This document shows, one piece after another, positions 1 through 9,647 of a stretch of 64,000 nucleotides of DNA. A program made the position numbers and the translations under genes. Below the pieces are notes generated by a model. That model did not search any database, had not been told where the DNA came from, and saw only the letters and a list, made by a program, of their open reading frames with translations. Each line of letters opens with the position of its first letter. Within the stretch, counting starts at the first letter, position 1. The stretch comes from Panicum virgatum (lineage: Eukaryota > Streptophyta > Magnoliopsida > Poales > Poaceae), in the NCBI RefSeq assembly GCF_016808335.1, contig NC_053153.1, forward strand, positions 14,023,033-14,087,032, in the 5' to 3' direction.

Positions 1-305
1 CATAGTTTGCTTGGATAAGACGGCGAAAGGGATTCGCGCAATGTCTAGTTCTCATTTTTCCTTGCTTGCTGCACATGATCCATTTGAGTGCTAAACACTA
101 GCTTTGATATGTGCTCCAAAAAAACATTTTTGCTTCACATCTTCTGATGCTATAATTCCTCGAGCACAGTAGTTTTATTTGTCCCTGTTCTGTTCTCAAA
201 GACATAGCATGAACAGGGCAATTGACTCACTTTTATAATTCAGAAGTTAGGTCATCACTGTTGTGTTATGATATAATTGGCCCTTTTTCTCTCTTTTTTC
301 ACCAG

Positions 306-384
306 AGGTGACAAAGCATTCTGCAGCAGTGAGTGCCGGTACCAGGAGATGCTTTTCGATGAAGCAGTGGACAATTTGCGCTAG
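306..384 (+). CDS. FLZ-type (FCS-like, DUF581) zinc-finger protein, last exon (partial gene)
   Basis: A splice acceptor (TTTTTTCACCAG, ending at 305) is followed by 26 codons to TAG at 382-384. They read GDKAFCSSECRYQEML and then an acidic tail. This is the second half of the FLZ zinc finger, with the F-C-S-x-E-C core that supplies two zinc-binding cysteines; the first pair lies on the upstream exon, outside the window. FLZ proteins are plant adaptor proteins known to bind SnRK1 kinase subunits. The exon begins with one base of a split codon. Bases 1-305 are read as the intervening intron. The minus-strand ORF over the same bases is a shadow. The family call rests on this short motif only. 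Confidence 0.78.
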
Positions 385-1407
385 ATGATGATCGAAAAGA
401 GGATGTTAGTGGAGGAGAAGGCATGATGATCCTGAATAACCGAGACATTTTTTTTTGCTTCTTTTTTCTTCCTTTTTGTTGTGTCACCTTTGCGAGATTG
501 CATGCTGTTTTTGGTCATGGAGGAGGGAATGATTTAGTCTTTTGCGGATTAAAGACCTTTGTCGCCCACTTTTGATCTGGACTTCTTGTTCATGCGACTT
601 TCCTGGTTAGTTGCAAGTTCTGATGCTCCTGTTCTACTTCTATGTTTATTCATGTGACTCCCAGAGTGAATTCCAAAGCAAATTGAAGAAAAGATAGCCC
701 CTCTGCTCTGTTTCTCTTGTGTCAATCATCATATTGTGTGCATGATCACCCATCAGTATCAGATTTGTACAATATATCAATTTGCCAAAAGGAAAGATGT
801 TGGAGAAAACAACACAACTTTTTCAGTGATTCAGAGGACAAAACAAGGGCTAAGCATCTTGAGAAAAGTTTACCTCACAGTCCCAGGTTGGGTGGAGCTT
901 GGTGTAGCAGCTGGACTAGCTCATGGGGGCCAGCCAGCCAGCAACCCTGCCAATCACCTGTAATAAACTGTAGGAGCCCCCACAAGTATACTAACAGCTC
1001 AACAACCCCTAATCATCATAGTGTTTCCTGTAATTGGAGCCCTGGGAGTGTGCTGGACCGATGCTGATTGCGATTTGTCCTGGCATTGTTTATGAGCTCA
1101 TTCATCTGCTGCATGCTTTGTTCTGTGGACTGTTTGATTCTTCTCCCCTTTCCCCTGCCTTTGGTTGCTGCTGCTCTTCTGCATCATTGCGTTGGCACTT
1201 GGCACAGCATATGAAATTATTGTGAATCAAGCGCTTGTGCTTTAGCAGTTGTTAATCATGGCAGAGGACACTGCAACTTTTGACCATGGAACTTTTCTTG
1301 GAGACATTCGCATGGAGGTTTGTGGCCATATTTTTGCCTAACTGATATGGCCGGGCGATTCAGTGAAAAAGATGCAGTTTTGACTTCATCTGATTTCGCT
1401 TGCTAGT

Positions 1408-1410
<3 letters not shown>
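385..1410. other. 3' flank of the FLZ gene, no further gene recognised
   Basis: The first 200-300 bases are T-rich and are probably the FLZ 3' UTR. The remainder has overlapping short ORFs (717-1225) with no recognisable domain, signal peptide or splice context. I see no gene in it. Confidence 0.5.
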
Positions 1411-1479
<69 letters not shown>

Positions 1480-1505
1480 AAAAAGAAAAGAAAAGAAAAG
1501 AAAAA
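1411..1505. repeat. (CT)n microsatellite followed by an AAAAG purine tract
   Basis: About 34 uninterrupted CT units (1411-1478) run directly into AAAAAAGAAAAG-type repeats (1479-1505). This is a pyrimidine-to-purine junction and a likely length-polymorphic simple repeat. Confidence 0.97.
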
Positions 1506-1554
1506 TGCATTTACATTATTGTTCCATTTAGATATTTTAATGCTGTTTATTGAA

Positions 1555-2310
1555 GCAAATTATCAACTCTGCACAGCTAATGTGTGCTGCACTTATAATA
1601 AGATTCGTGGAATCGATGGAATAATTTTTAGGGAATTGTTTTGCAACATCAGTTTGTACCCCCAGAAGAAAAAGGTATTATAATTGATCTAATTATTCAT
1701 TATCTTAGGTCATTTAGTATGAAGTGTAGGACTCAGAAGTCAGAATATTCGTACTCCCTCCGTTTCAAAATGCAGGTCGTTTTGGCTTTTCTAGATTCAT
1801 AGTGTTTGCTATGCATCTAAATATAACATATGTCTAGGTACATAGCAAAATATATGAATCTAGAAAAGCCAAAACGACCTGCATTTTGAAACGGAGGGAG
1901 TACTTGATTACGTGGAACATTATTTAAAAGATTCTGACATGGTCATATAGTCCGATACCCAACCAGTATCATTCATGGACGGCAGTTTATTCAGGCCAGA
2001 TAATCAACTCTGAGTCGCTGACAGCTAATGTTTGCTGCCCCTATAATAAGATTCGCAGATGAATGGAAGCAAGTTTTGGGTATTGTTTAATGGCATTAGT
2101 CTTAACACCTGAAAATATATTTTAATGGGTCAAATAATTCGTGGTTTTCTTGGGCGTTCAAATATGGAGCGTAGTACTCAAAAGTCAGGAATCAGGGTAT
2201 TCGAACTTGATGATGTCCAGCACTGTTTAACAAAATTTCATTTTTTTAGTATTTTCTAAGAAATGTTGACAAGGTCGTCAAGTCAAATACCCTATCTACA
2301 TCATTCCCCG
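1555..2310. repeat. imperfect direct duplication of an intergenic segment
   Basis: Copy 1 (about 1555-1985, excluding the MITE at 1754-1900) and copy 2 (about 2000-2310) share blocks in the same order. These include the TATCAACTCTG-CACAGCTAATG type start, TATAATAAGATTCG, CTCARAAGTCAG and ATTCG-ACTTGAT, and they end in CCNNTATCATTC-like sequence. The copies are clearly diverged by indels and substitutions, so the duplication is old. Only copy 1 carries the Stowaway element. Confidence 0.7.
1754..1900. mobile_element. Stowaway-type MITE (Tc1/mariner), intact
   Basis: A 147-bp element starts CTCCCTCCGTTTCAAAATGC and ends in the exact inverted complement, flanked by a TA target duplication (1752-1753 and 1901-1902). 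The long, nearly perfect terminal repeats and the CTCCCTCCGT terminus are diagnostic of grass Stowaway MITEs. It has no coding capacity and would need a mariner-like transposase in trans. Confidence 0.95.
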
Positions 2311-2556
2311 GAGCGACTTGACTTCTTTTCCCTTTTCTGTTGAGACTGCGTGTACAGTGCTCTTTTTTTATTTAGAAAATGCAAATTGGGACTTGATGGA
2401 AGAAAACAGATATTTCTAATTGCGTTACAATGTTGGATTCAAGATGCGTGCACTGTTTCCCTCCTTTTTCACAAGTCACAACATCAGTACACTACCATTC
2501 TGGCTCTCTTGTAACAGGGAATTCTTCTGAACTCGAGCCACTGCGACCATTGCGAG

Positions 2557-3262
2557 TCACGGCCTCACAGGCGGTCGGTCGGACGACAGGAAGCTGTAGA
2601 TCACGGCGTCCCTGGCCTGGCCGCCGCCGCGTCCGGCGATGTACCTGCGGAGCACCCCCTCCCTCTGGAAGCCGGCCTTCTCCAGCACCCGCGGCGACCG
2701 CACGTTCTCCACGTCCGTCACCGCCTCCAGCCGCTCCAGCCCCGGCAGGTCGTCGAACACCCTCCCCACCACCTGCGCACGCGTGGAGACACGACGGTCA
2801 GTCGGTCACGAACGCCATGGCCCAAGAACGATCAAGCTGCGAAGCGAACCAGCCGATCGATCAGAGAGCTACCATCCTGATGGCGGCGGCGGCGATGCCC
2901 CGGCCCCAGTGGTCCCGCGCCAGGGCGTAGCCGAGGTTGGCCCTGCGGCCGCCCTCGTCGGCGTACGGCCACACGGAGACCTGCCCCACGGGGCGGCCGC
3001 CGACGCAGACGACGCGGAACCACGGGTGGCCCAGCACGGTGTCCCGGATCTGCGCCACCGCCTGCTCCCGGGTGGCGCAGAGCGGCCGCTTCAGGAACCG
3101 CATCACGCGGTCGTCCGACGCCCACGCCATGAAGGCGTCCGCGTCCGCCAGGCCCAGCGGCCGCAGCGACACGACCGGCGCCGCGGCCGCGGGGGCGTCT
3201 CCGTCGTCCCGTCGCTGCCGGTCCTGCGCGTCGCCGTCGCCGTCGCCGGCCGGCGGTTCCAT
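2557..3262 (-). CDS. GNAT-family N-acetyltransferase, two exons, intact
   Basis: Exon 1 is 3262-2873 (130 codons) and exon 2 is 2772-2557. The intron (2872-2773) begins GTAGCT and ends GTGCGCAG, in phase 0. Together they encode 201 residues. After an acidic, alanine-rich N-terminus the protein has the GNAT fold: a β-strand/helix start VSLRPLGLADADAFMAW at about 30-47, and the acetyl-CoA loop in GYALARDHWGRGIAA at about 113-127. The C-terminal NVRSPRVLEKAGFQREGVLRR is the typical end of RimJ/RimL-like GNATs. It probably transfers acetyl from acetyl-CoA to an amine, but the substrate cannot be read from sequence. No organelle-targeting signal is evident. A degenerate paralogue lies directly upstream in the same orientation, which indicates a tandem duplication. 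Confidence 0.85.
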
Positions 3263-3601
3263 TGCTGCCCTGATGAGCTAGCTTTGCCTTGGAGGCGTGC
3301 GCATCGGTGCAACCGCACGGCTTGGATGTACCACGGTTTGCATCAAGCGTGTCGTCGCGGTCGATCGGTCGTATGGATAAGAACATGATGCTACGGCTAA
3401 TTAACAATGTTGCACGCACTACAGGTGATCTTATCTTCTCTCCATCCTACCTTCAAAATTTCTTATTTTTTATATGCACTCACAGATCATACGTGGCATG
3501 GCATACATACAAGAGTACTCTCAATACAACGTTACAGAATCAGAATGCGCTACGACTGTGCGTTGCTGAGGAAAGCCCAGGGAGAGAGCATCGCAGCCCA
3601 T

Positions 3602-4842
3602 TTACGGCCCACTGGGCTCGACGGGCTTCATCTGCTGGCGACGGTCCGTATCGAGGAGGCTGAACATGACCATGTCCCTGGGCCTGCCCTTGAGCACGAT
3701 GTACTTCCGCAGCGCGTGGAACCTATATATCTTTCAGAATTTTGTTTTTCTAATCATCTTCCAGTGTATGAGATTCGTGCAAATCAACTGCAACCATTGG
3801 ATCCCACCTAAACTATAATCCCCACCTCCTACATTCTCCCTCTTCCCTCCCACTGCCCGCCGCCACCTATCGCCGGGGGCTGCCCCGCGGCCGTGCGCCG
3901 CCGCGCCCCCGGCCCGGCCTCCTCCTCCTTCCCCTACCCCGTGCACCGCCGCCACCTCTGCTCCCGGTGGCTCCGCTCGCCGCCACCTGCTCTCGGTGCT
4001 CCGTGTCGCCCGCGGCCCTCCCCTGCACCGCCGCCGCGGCCATGCTCCGCGCCGCCCACGGCCCTCCCGTACCCCGCCGCCGCGGCCCCGGCCGCCACCG
4101 CCCTGCTCCCGGCGCTCCGCGCTGCCCGCGGCCCTCCCCTGCACCGCCGCCACCGTTGCGCCCTCCCGGCCGCCCGCCGGCCGCCTCTCCGCCGCGCCTG
4201 GCTGCCGCGGGGAGCGCTGCCGCCGGCGTCGGAGTTCGGAGAGAAGCCCCGCTCCCCTAAAAAAAATGTTGACATAGGTTTAATAAATATTGAATCTATT
4301 ATATCCAAATGTTGAAATAGTTTATAAGAGATGTTGAATCCATTATGTCAAAATGTTGAAATATTTTTAGATAATGTTGAATCTAATTTGGGCCTCATGG
4401 GCTTTAAAGATGAATGGCTTATCTATCTTCCACAAGATAGATAGGGACCCCCTTCGCAGCGTCCCCTCCCTGACGAAGCCAGCCTTCTCCAGCACGCGCC
4501 GCGATGCCGGGTTCTCCACGTCGGCCACGGCCTCCAGGCGCAGCAGCCACGGCCACGCCGCGAACACGGCCTCCACCGCCGCCCGCACCGCGCGCGTCAC
4601 CACGCCGCGGCCCCAGTGCGCGCGCTCCACGCAGTACCCGGCCCCACGGACGCCCTGAGTGCGCGCCCGTCCTCCCCGGCGTCGCGGCGCTGGAAGCGGG
4701 CCACGCGCGGGTCCGACGCCCACGACATGAACGCCTCGGCGTTCACGTCCGACAGCGTGAACTCGCAGAGGGTGACCTCCTCGTCACCAGGCTCCGCCGC
4801 CGGGGATCCTCCCTGCTCGAGCTCCATGCCGGCCCTCAACAC
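3602..4842 (-). pseudogene. second GNAT acetyltransferase copy, deleted, frameshifted and split by a transposon
   Basis: The N-terminal part (from Met at about 4827) reads VTLCEFTLSDVNAEAFMSWA and continues to ARFQRRD near 4680. It then breaks: compared with the intact neighbour, about 40 residues are missing and the frame shifts. The acetyl-CoA loop CVERAHWGRGVV and the VLEKAGFVREGTLRR end continue in another frame to about 4450. The last segment, LRKYIVLKGRPRDMVMFS, appears only at 3710-3640, with a stop at 3604-3602. The roughly 735 bp in between are a separate insertion (3714-4449). With a deletion, a frameshift and an insertion, the gene cannot make a working enzyme. Its paralogue at 2557-3262 supplies the reading used here. 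Confidence 0.78.
3714..4449. mobile_element. probable Mutator-like (MULE) insertion with a GC-rich internal segment
   Basis: This block separates two adjoining pieces of the GNAT pseudogene. The bases at the two junctions, TCCGCAGCG (left) and TTCGCAGCG (right), look like an 8-of-9 matching 9-bp target duplication, the MULE length. Its ends are related in inverted orientation (GGAACCTATATATCTT against GGTCCCTATCTATCTT, 13 of 16). The inside holds a 370-bp CCG/GCC-rich stretch (3880-4250) and then repeated ATGTTGAAT/ATGTTGAAA units (4265-4380). The GC-rich part could be captured host coding DNA (Pack-MULE style), but I recognise no protein. The exact ends are uncertain by a few bases. Confidence 0.5.
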
Positions 4843-4968
4843 CTCGAGCTCGAGCAGGCAGCCACTCTACCGACAGGTATATGTAGCCGGACCTGGACGA
4901 GCCGGCGGGCTTGACCAGAGACTAGAGGAGTTGTCCATGGTGTTGACTTGAGAGAGGATTCTGATTTC

Positions 4969-5440
4969 TGTTGACAGCCAATTCTGGCAGTTCAGAGGCC
5001 GACCGGTCTGACCGGTCGGGCTGACCGGTCAGACCGATCTGTCCAGTTGTAATCCGAGTAGGATTTATTTTATTTTGGAAATTCTTGTATAAACCGACTT
5101 GGAGAGGGGTACGACTTCCCCGGCCTATAAATATAAAGGCTAAGGCCGATTGATGTATTCCCAATCGAATCAATCAAAATATCGCATTACTTTTTATCTC
5201 TCAAACCCTAGTCTTTTCCAACCCTAGATTGCTTTCTTCTTTCGTCTTGACGATGTTTGAAGACGTTCTGAGTGGCCTGCCGACCTCAGAGCAACCCTAG
5301 CTCGCGTTTCTAGGTCTTCGCGGTTCTCTGCTCCACACCGGTTAGACCGGTCCGCCAGGGTATCGCTGGTTCAGATCGTTTTGACGATCTCCTGCGCGTT
5401 CTAGCGCATTCGAGTGTGTTGGCGTGATTCTGTGTCAACA
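4969..5440 (+). repeat. 5' LTR of the Ty3 element
   Basis: 472 bp from TGTTGACAGCCAATTC to GTGTCAACA. A TATA box (TATAAATA, 5126-5133) marks the promoter. Palindrome copies lie upstream at 5001-5040 and downstream at 5337-5351. It is about 30 bp shorter than the 3' LTR. The main differences are extra bases in the 3' LTR around 13500-13530 and different palindrome copy numbers. Confidence 0.93.
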
Positions 5441-5447
5441 CACTTTT

Positions 5448-5465
5448 TGGCGACTCCGCTGGGGA
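5448..5465 (+). other. primer-binding site of the Ty3 element
   Basis: TGGCGACTCCGCTGGGGA begins 7 bases after the 5' LTR and starts with TGG, as expected for pairing to a tRNA 3' CCA end. It resembles the arginine-tRNA type primer sites of many grass Ty3 elements, but the tRNA identity was not verified. Confidence 0.7.
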
Positions 5466-5503
5466 AAGATTAATCTGGTTTTAAAACCGATCTAATCTAC
5501 TCC

Positions 5504-8500
5504 TTGAAGAAGATGGGCTCTTCAGAGATCGACAAAAAAAACATCATCACAGCTACAATGGAGGAGCTCACCGAAGAGGAGCGCAAGGCCTACCTTCTTG
5601 TGGAGGAGCACGTCAAGGCACAATTCTTGAAGGGCTTCAAGAAGGATCGTGGTGGCCTCGTCAAGAGGGTGGAGGAGTTTATACTGCCATCTCTCAAGCT
5701 TAGCCAGGATAAGATTTAGGAGATCCCCAATGTAAGCCTCTCTCCCTCTGATATGTTTGATAGAATGTCATCCATGATGGATCAAAAGATTATTGCTGCA
5801 CAAGCTGCTACGGGTGACGTTTTAATTAAATGGAGTAGTGATGTTGACGCGCTTAAAGGTAAACAACCCATGTCAGATCCTAACTCATCAGATCCGAGTT
5901 CGGCTACCCTTGAGTTCACACCTGAACCACTCTATGGTATGCCGCTGAACTCGTTCCCAGGGCAAACCCCACCACCGTCGACCGTGCACACTGCACCTGC
6001 CGGACCGGTCCCACAGACCGGTCAGACCGGTATGATCGGTCAGACCGGTTATCAGACCGGTTACTCAGTACCGTCGCCGACGCCTCTCGAGACAATTCCA
6101 GGTTCGGCTGCCCCTAGCCGAACTAATGAGTTGTCACTGTATACACCATCTCGCACTACTACTGTAGCGGGAGGGCCACGAGGATCTGGACCTAACCAAG
6201 GACCGATGCCGACTTCTTCACACACGATGGCGCATGGAAATTCTAATGCACACCGTTTTTTTGAGTTTTATACCAGCCAGCACTATCAGGCCGATCTCCT
6301 TAAGTTCAAAGAAGATCTGGCAAATGCGATTAAAAGTAAGCTTGGGGTGGATATGGGTACTACGCGTTTGTATCAAAAACCTTATCCCGCCGAGTTTGAT
6401 TTTACCCCTTTTCCTGCTGGTTGGCGTATTCCTGAGTTTACTAAATTTAATGGTGATAATTCTCGTACGACTTGGGAACACGTTAGTCAATATGTCTTGC
6501 AGTTGGGAGAAGCCGGTTTCAATGATGCTTTGCGTGTGCATTTATTTTCTTTATCTTTGATTGGAACGACTTTCTCTTGGTTTTCCTCGCTTGCTCCTAA
6601 TTTTATTCGCAATTGGGCTCAGTTGGAGCATAAGTTTCATGATCACTTCTTTAGCGGGGAGACCGAAGCGAAATTGTTGGACTTAACATCGATTAAGTAA
6701 GGACGGGATGAATCTTCTTCAGATTATTTCAAAAAATTTAAAGAAATTAAAAATCGGTGTTTTAGTTTGATGATTTCTGGAAAAGATTTGGCGGATTTGG
6801 CATTTAATGGTTTACGTTCTTATTTGAAAGAGAAACTCGAGGGTTTTGAATATCATACCGTGAATTTCTTGCAAGTCAAAGTCATGGGTTTAGAGTTTAA
6901 ACTTAAAAATGCCAAAGATACCTTCAAGGCTCATCGGTCCAACACGCATATTCTTGATCATGATTCAGATAGTTCGGACGATGATAGCAAGGAGGTATAC
7001 GCTGCTGAATTTGTTTGGCCATCAAAGGCCAAACCCGGTTCAGTTCCGTCTCTCAAGCCGATTCAAAAGAATCGGCAAGAGGAGCTGAAATTTACTTTTG
7101 ATGTTTCTAAATGTGATTGGATTTTTGATGAATAACTTAAAAACGGTAACATCCGATTGTCACATGCTATTCCATCTCCCGATGAGCTCAAACGACATGC
7201 ATATTGTAAGTGGCATAACTCTACATCTCATGCTACTAATGATTGTAATGTTTTCCGTCGACAGGTACAATCGGCCATTAATGAAGGACGATTGGTACTT
7301 TTTGAGATACAAATTGACAAAGCTCATTTCCCTGTTCATATGCTGGAATTGAACAATCCAAAGGTGCTCATTCGGCCGGAAAAATCCGAAAGAGCTAAGG
7401 GGAAGAATGTTGTCATCGGTGATCCAAGACCGTTGTATACAAGTGACAAAATCCTTGCTCGGGAAGTCATCAAGGAGAAGACTGATGATGGCAAGGATAC
7501 TCTGAAGATCATAGTCAGAAATCCCATACTCGGGGGGGGGGGGGCAAGGAAGCTCTCCACCAGAAAATCGGTCTGCTGATCAAGCACGACCGGTCAGACT
7601 GGTGTCTCCGACCGGTCCGACCGGTTAGACTAGTTCCTCCAGCCGGTCAGACCGCTCTAGTGACCGTCCTCGGGCTTTCAAGCCAAAGCGTCCGGAAGTG
7701 GGTACTTGGAAGACCAACGAGGTGAAGGTGCAGGGAAGAACAGCTAATCAGAAGCCCACCTTCAACCAGTTGTTGAACAAGTACACAAAGGCCGTTCAAA
7801 ACGATCGACCGCTAAAAAAGAGACCGCGATCACCACCGCGTCAAGACCGTCCAGTGTCCTCAAAGAGGGAATCCAGCGGGCGCAGGGGTGATGTTGTCAC
7901 ATTGTATCCTCCCCAGATGTGTGCTACCATGCCATGGGTGCCTCCAGCTTCAAATGCGACAAATGCGACATGGGAGCATGGAGGGATATGAATGCAGAGC
8001 TTTCTGATGCCTTATCCTCCACATTATCAAAGAGAAAGCTCCAGAGTACCCGTGCATGACCGATTGGGGCCACGCCAATCTGGTCCAGTGCTGCAGGATG
8101 CATCGGTCAGACCGATCGCCATGGACCGGTCAGACCGGTCTCACCAGAGGCCGGGCCAGGCTCCTGTTCCAAGGTTTGAGTATCGCGTCAAGGGGCAGAA
8201 GCCTGTTGCTGATCCAGAGAAGTCTAAAGCCGATGTTATTCAAATCGGTGAAATCCAAGTGCCCATAAAAGACACGGGCAAAAAGCCGATGGATATTGAA
8301 GAATCCGCTGATGTTCCTTCACAAAAGCCGGTAATAGCTAATGATCATGAGGCCGGTAGCAGCAAGAGCGCAGCGGACAAGTACCATCAGCCTAGGTGGT
8401 GCCCTTCAGGTTTAACTCATACACAGAAGAGGAAATTGCAGCGCCTTCGTAACAAAGAAAAGAAGGAGCAGGAGAAAGAGAAGATGAGGGATGAGGACTT

Positions 8501-8540
8501 CAACAGATACAAGATACATGCTCATGTTCCCTCAGAGTAA
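5504..8540 (+). pseudogene. Ty3 gag remnant (capsid and modified zinc-knuckle region)
   Basis: Gag runs in one frame from ATG 5504 to about 7579. It is interrupted by stops at 5717-5719, 6698-6700 and 7133-7135, then continues in another frame (7698-8540). The frame change coincides with a 13-G run at 7532-7544. The middle, with WEHVSQYVLQLGEAG and SWFSSLAPNFIRNWAQLE (about 6470-6630), matches the retrotransposon gag capsid domain. The segment HAYCKWHNSTSHATNDC (about 7194-7245) is the C-x2-H/C-type knuckle usual in this lineage. The linkers hold TGQTG or DRSDRS peptides encoded by the palindromic arrays. It would normally form the cytoplasmic virus-like particle. Confidence 0.85.
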
Positions 8541-9457
8541 GGTTTGGAAGGTCAAGATAGCTGATCAGCCAGCCAGACCGGTCGGACCGCCGCAGCCGAC
8601 CGGTCAGACAGACCGGTCAGACCGCTCTGACCAACCGGTCAGACCGGTAGAGCCTACTACAGAGCCAGCAGCCGAATCGGCACCGCCCGTTTCGGTTACT
8701 TCTATAGACGAAGCCCCAGCAGTTCCTCTGACAGCAGAAGACGAGGAATTGGTGGATTATGAAGTGTCTCCGGAGCGCACCAACTTGGAGATTAATGTGG
8801 TGCACTTGTTTTTGGATTACTTCGTGGTTCTGAAAGAGGATTTGGCTCATCTTCTGTTTGGGCCCCGTGAAACTGTGTTCCAAAAGCCAAGCGAGAAGGA
8901 CAACCATCTGAAGACTCTTTACCTGAGGGGACACATCAACGGGAAGCTGGTGACTCGCATGCTAGTGGATGGTGGGGCCATTGTAAATCTTATGCCCTAC
9001 TCGCTGTACAAGAAGCTCGGTGACCAAGACGAGGACTTGATCAAGACAAACATGACGGTCAGTGGTGTTGGAGGGAGCGAGCCCCTTAGCGCCAAGGGAG
9101 TTGCTTCCATGAAGCTCACCATTGGGAGCAAGACGCTTGCTACGGCTTTCTTCGTCTCGGAGGTGCAAGGTAACTACAATTTGATTCTTGGGAGGGATTG
9201 GATTCATGCAAATCAGTGTGTTCCTTCTACCTTGCATCAGTTTCTTGTTCAGTAGAATGGCGATGAGGTTGAGATTGTCCATGGGGACACTTCATCCTTT
9301 GTTGCTTTAGCCGATTCGGATTCTATTAGTGCACACGACAACGTCAAGTGTTTATCGGGCGTGGATCTGTCCAATTATGATTTGATTAGTTGCACTAAGG
9401 ATGGTTTTGTTTCTGCTGTACTAAAGCCGATGGATAATCGGTTAAATCATTTAATGT
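8491..9457 (+). pseudogene. Ty3 aspartic protease remnant
   Basis: The open stretch overlaps the end of gag by 50 bases in a different frame. It is Pro/Arg-rich at first because of palindrome arrays at 8575-8649. Retropepsin follows: LYLRGHINGKLVTRMLVDGG, with the catalytic Asp at about 8966-8968 in the sequence DGGA, where D-S/T-G is usual. The strand-loop ending LILGRDWIHANQCVPST (about 9181-9230) is also present. A TAG at 9253-9255 interrupts the frame and the next stop is TAA at 9455-9457. The protease would cleave gag-pol. The altered DGG catalytic triplet is common in plant Ty3 elements and is not itself proof of inactivity. Confidence 0.8.
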
Positions 9458-9647
9458 AAATCAGATGAGTACAACAGAAGCTCCAGAAGCGACCGGTCAG
9501 ACCGCTTGTGCCGACTGGTCAGACCGGTCCAGTCCCGTTTGATGCACAGATCCGACCGGTCAGACCGGACGCCCCGACCGGTCAGACTGGTCCAACACAG
9601 AGTGGTTACAGCAGAGGCTAGATCAGTATCGGGCGCGTACGAACGAT

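Noticed and set aside
717..1225. Overlapping ORFs of 63-116 codons downstream of the FLZ exon
   Set aside because: No domain, no splice signals in context, and unremarkable length for chance ORFs.
2639..3388. Plus-strand ORF of 249 codons opposite the GNAT gene
   Set aside because: GC-rich shadow of the minus-strand coding sequence; no recognisable domain.
3893..4315. Several overlapping ORFs in the GC-rich block
   Set aside because: Open in many frames on both strands because of CCG/GCC composition; no protein family recognised.
6003..6062. ACCGGT arrays as a CRISPR array
   Set aside because: Repeats are too short and self-complementary, spacers are only a few bases and not unique, there are no cas genes, and the context is a plant retrotransposon.
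7532..7544. 13-G run as a programmed frameshift site in gag
   Set aside because: A frame change occurs here, but homopolymer mutation or sequencing error is simpler, and the element has many other lesions.
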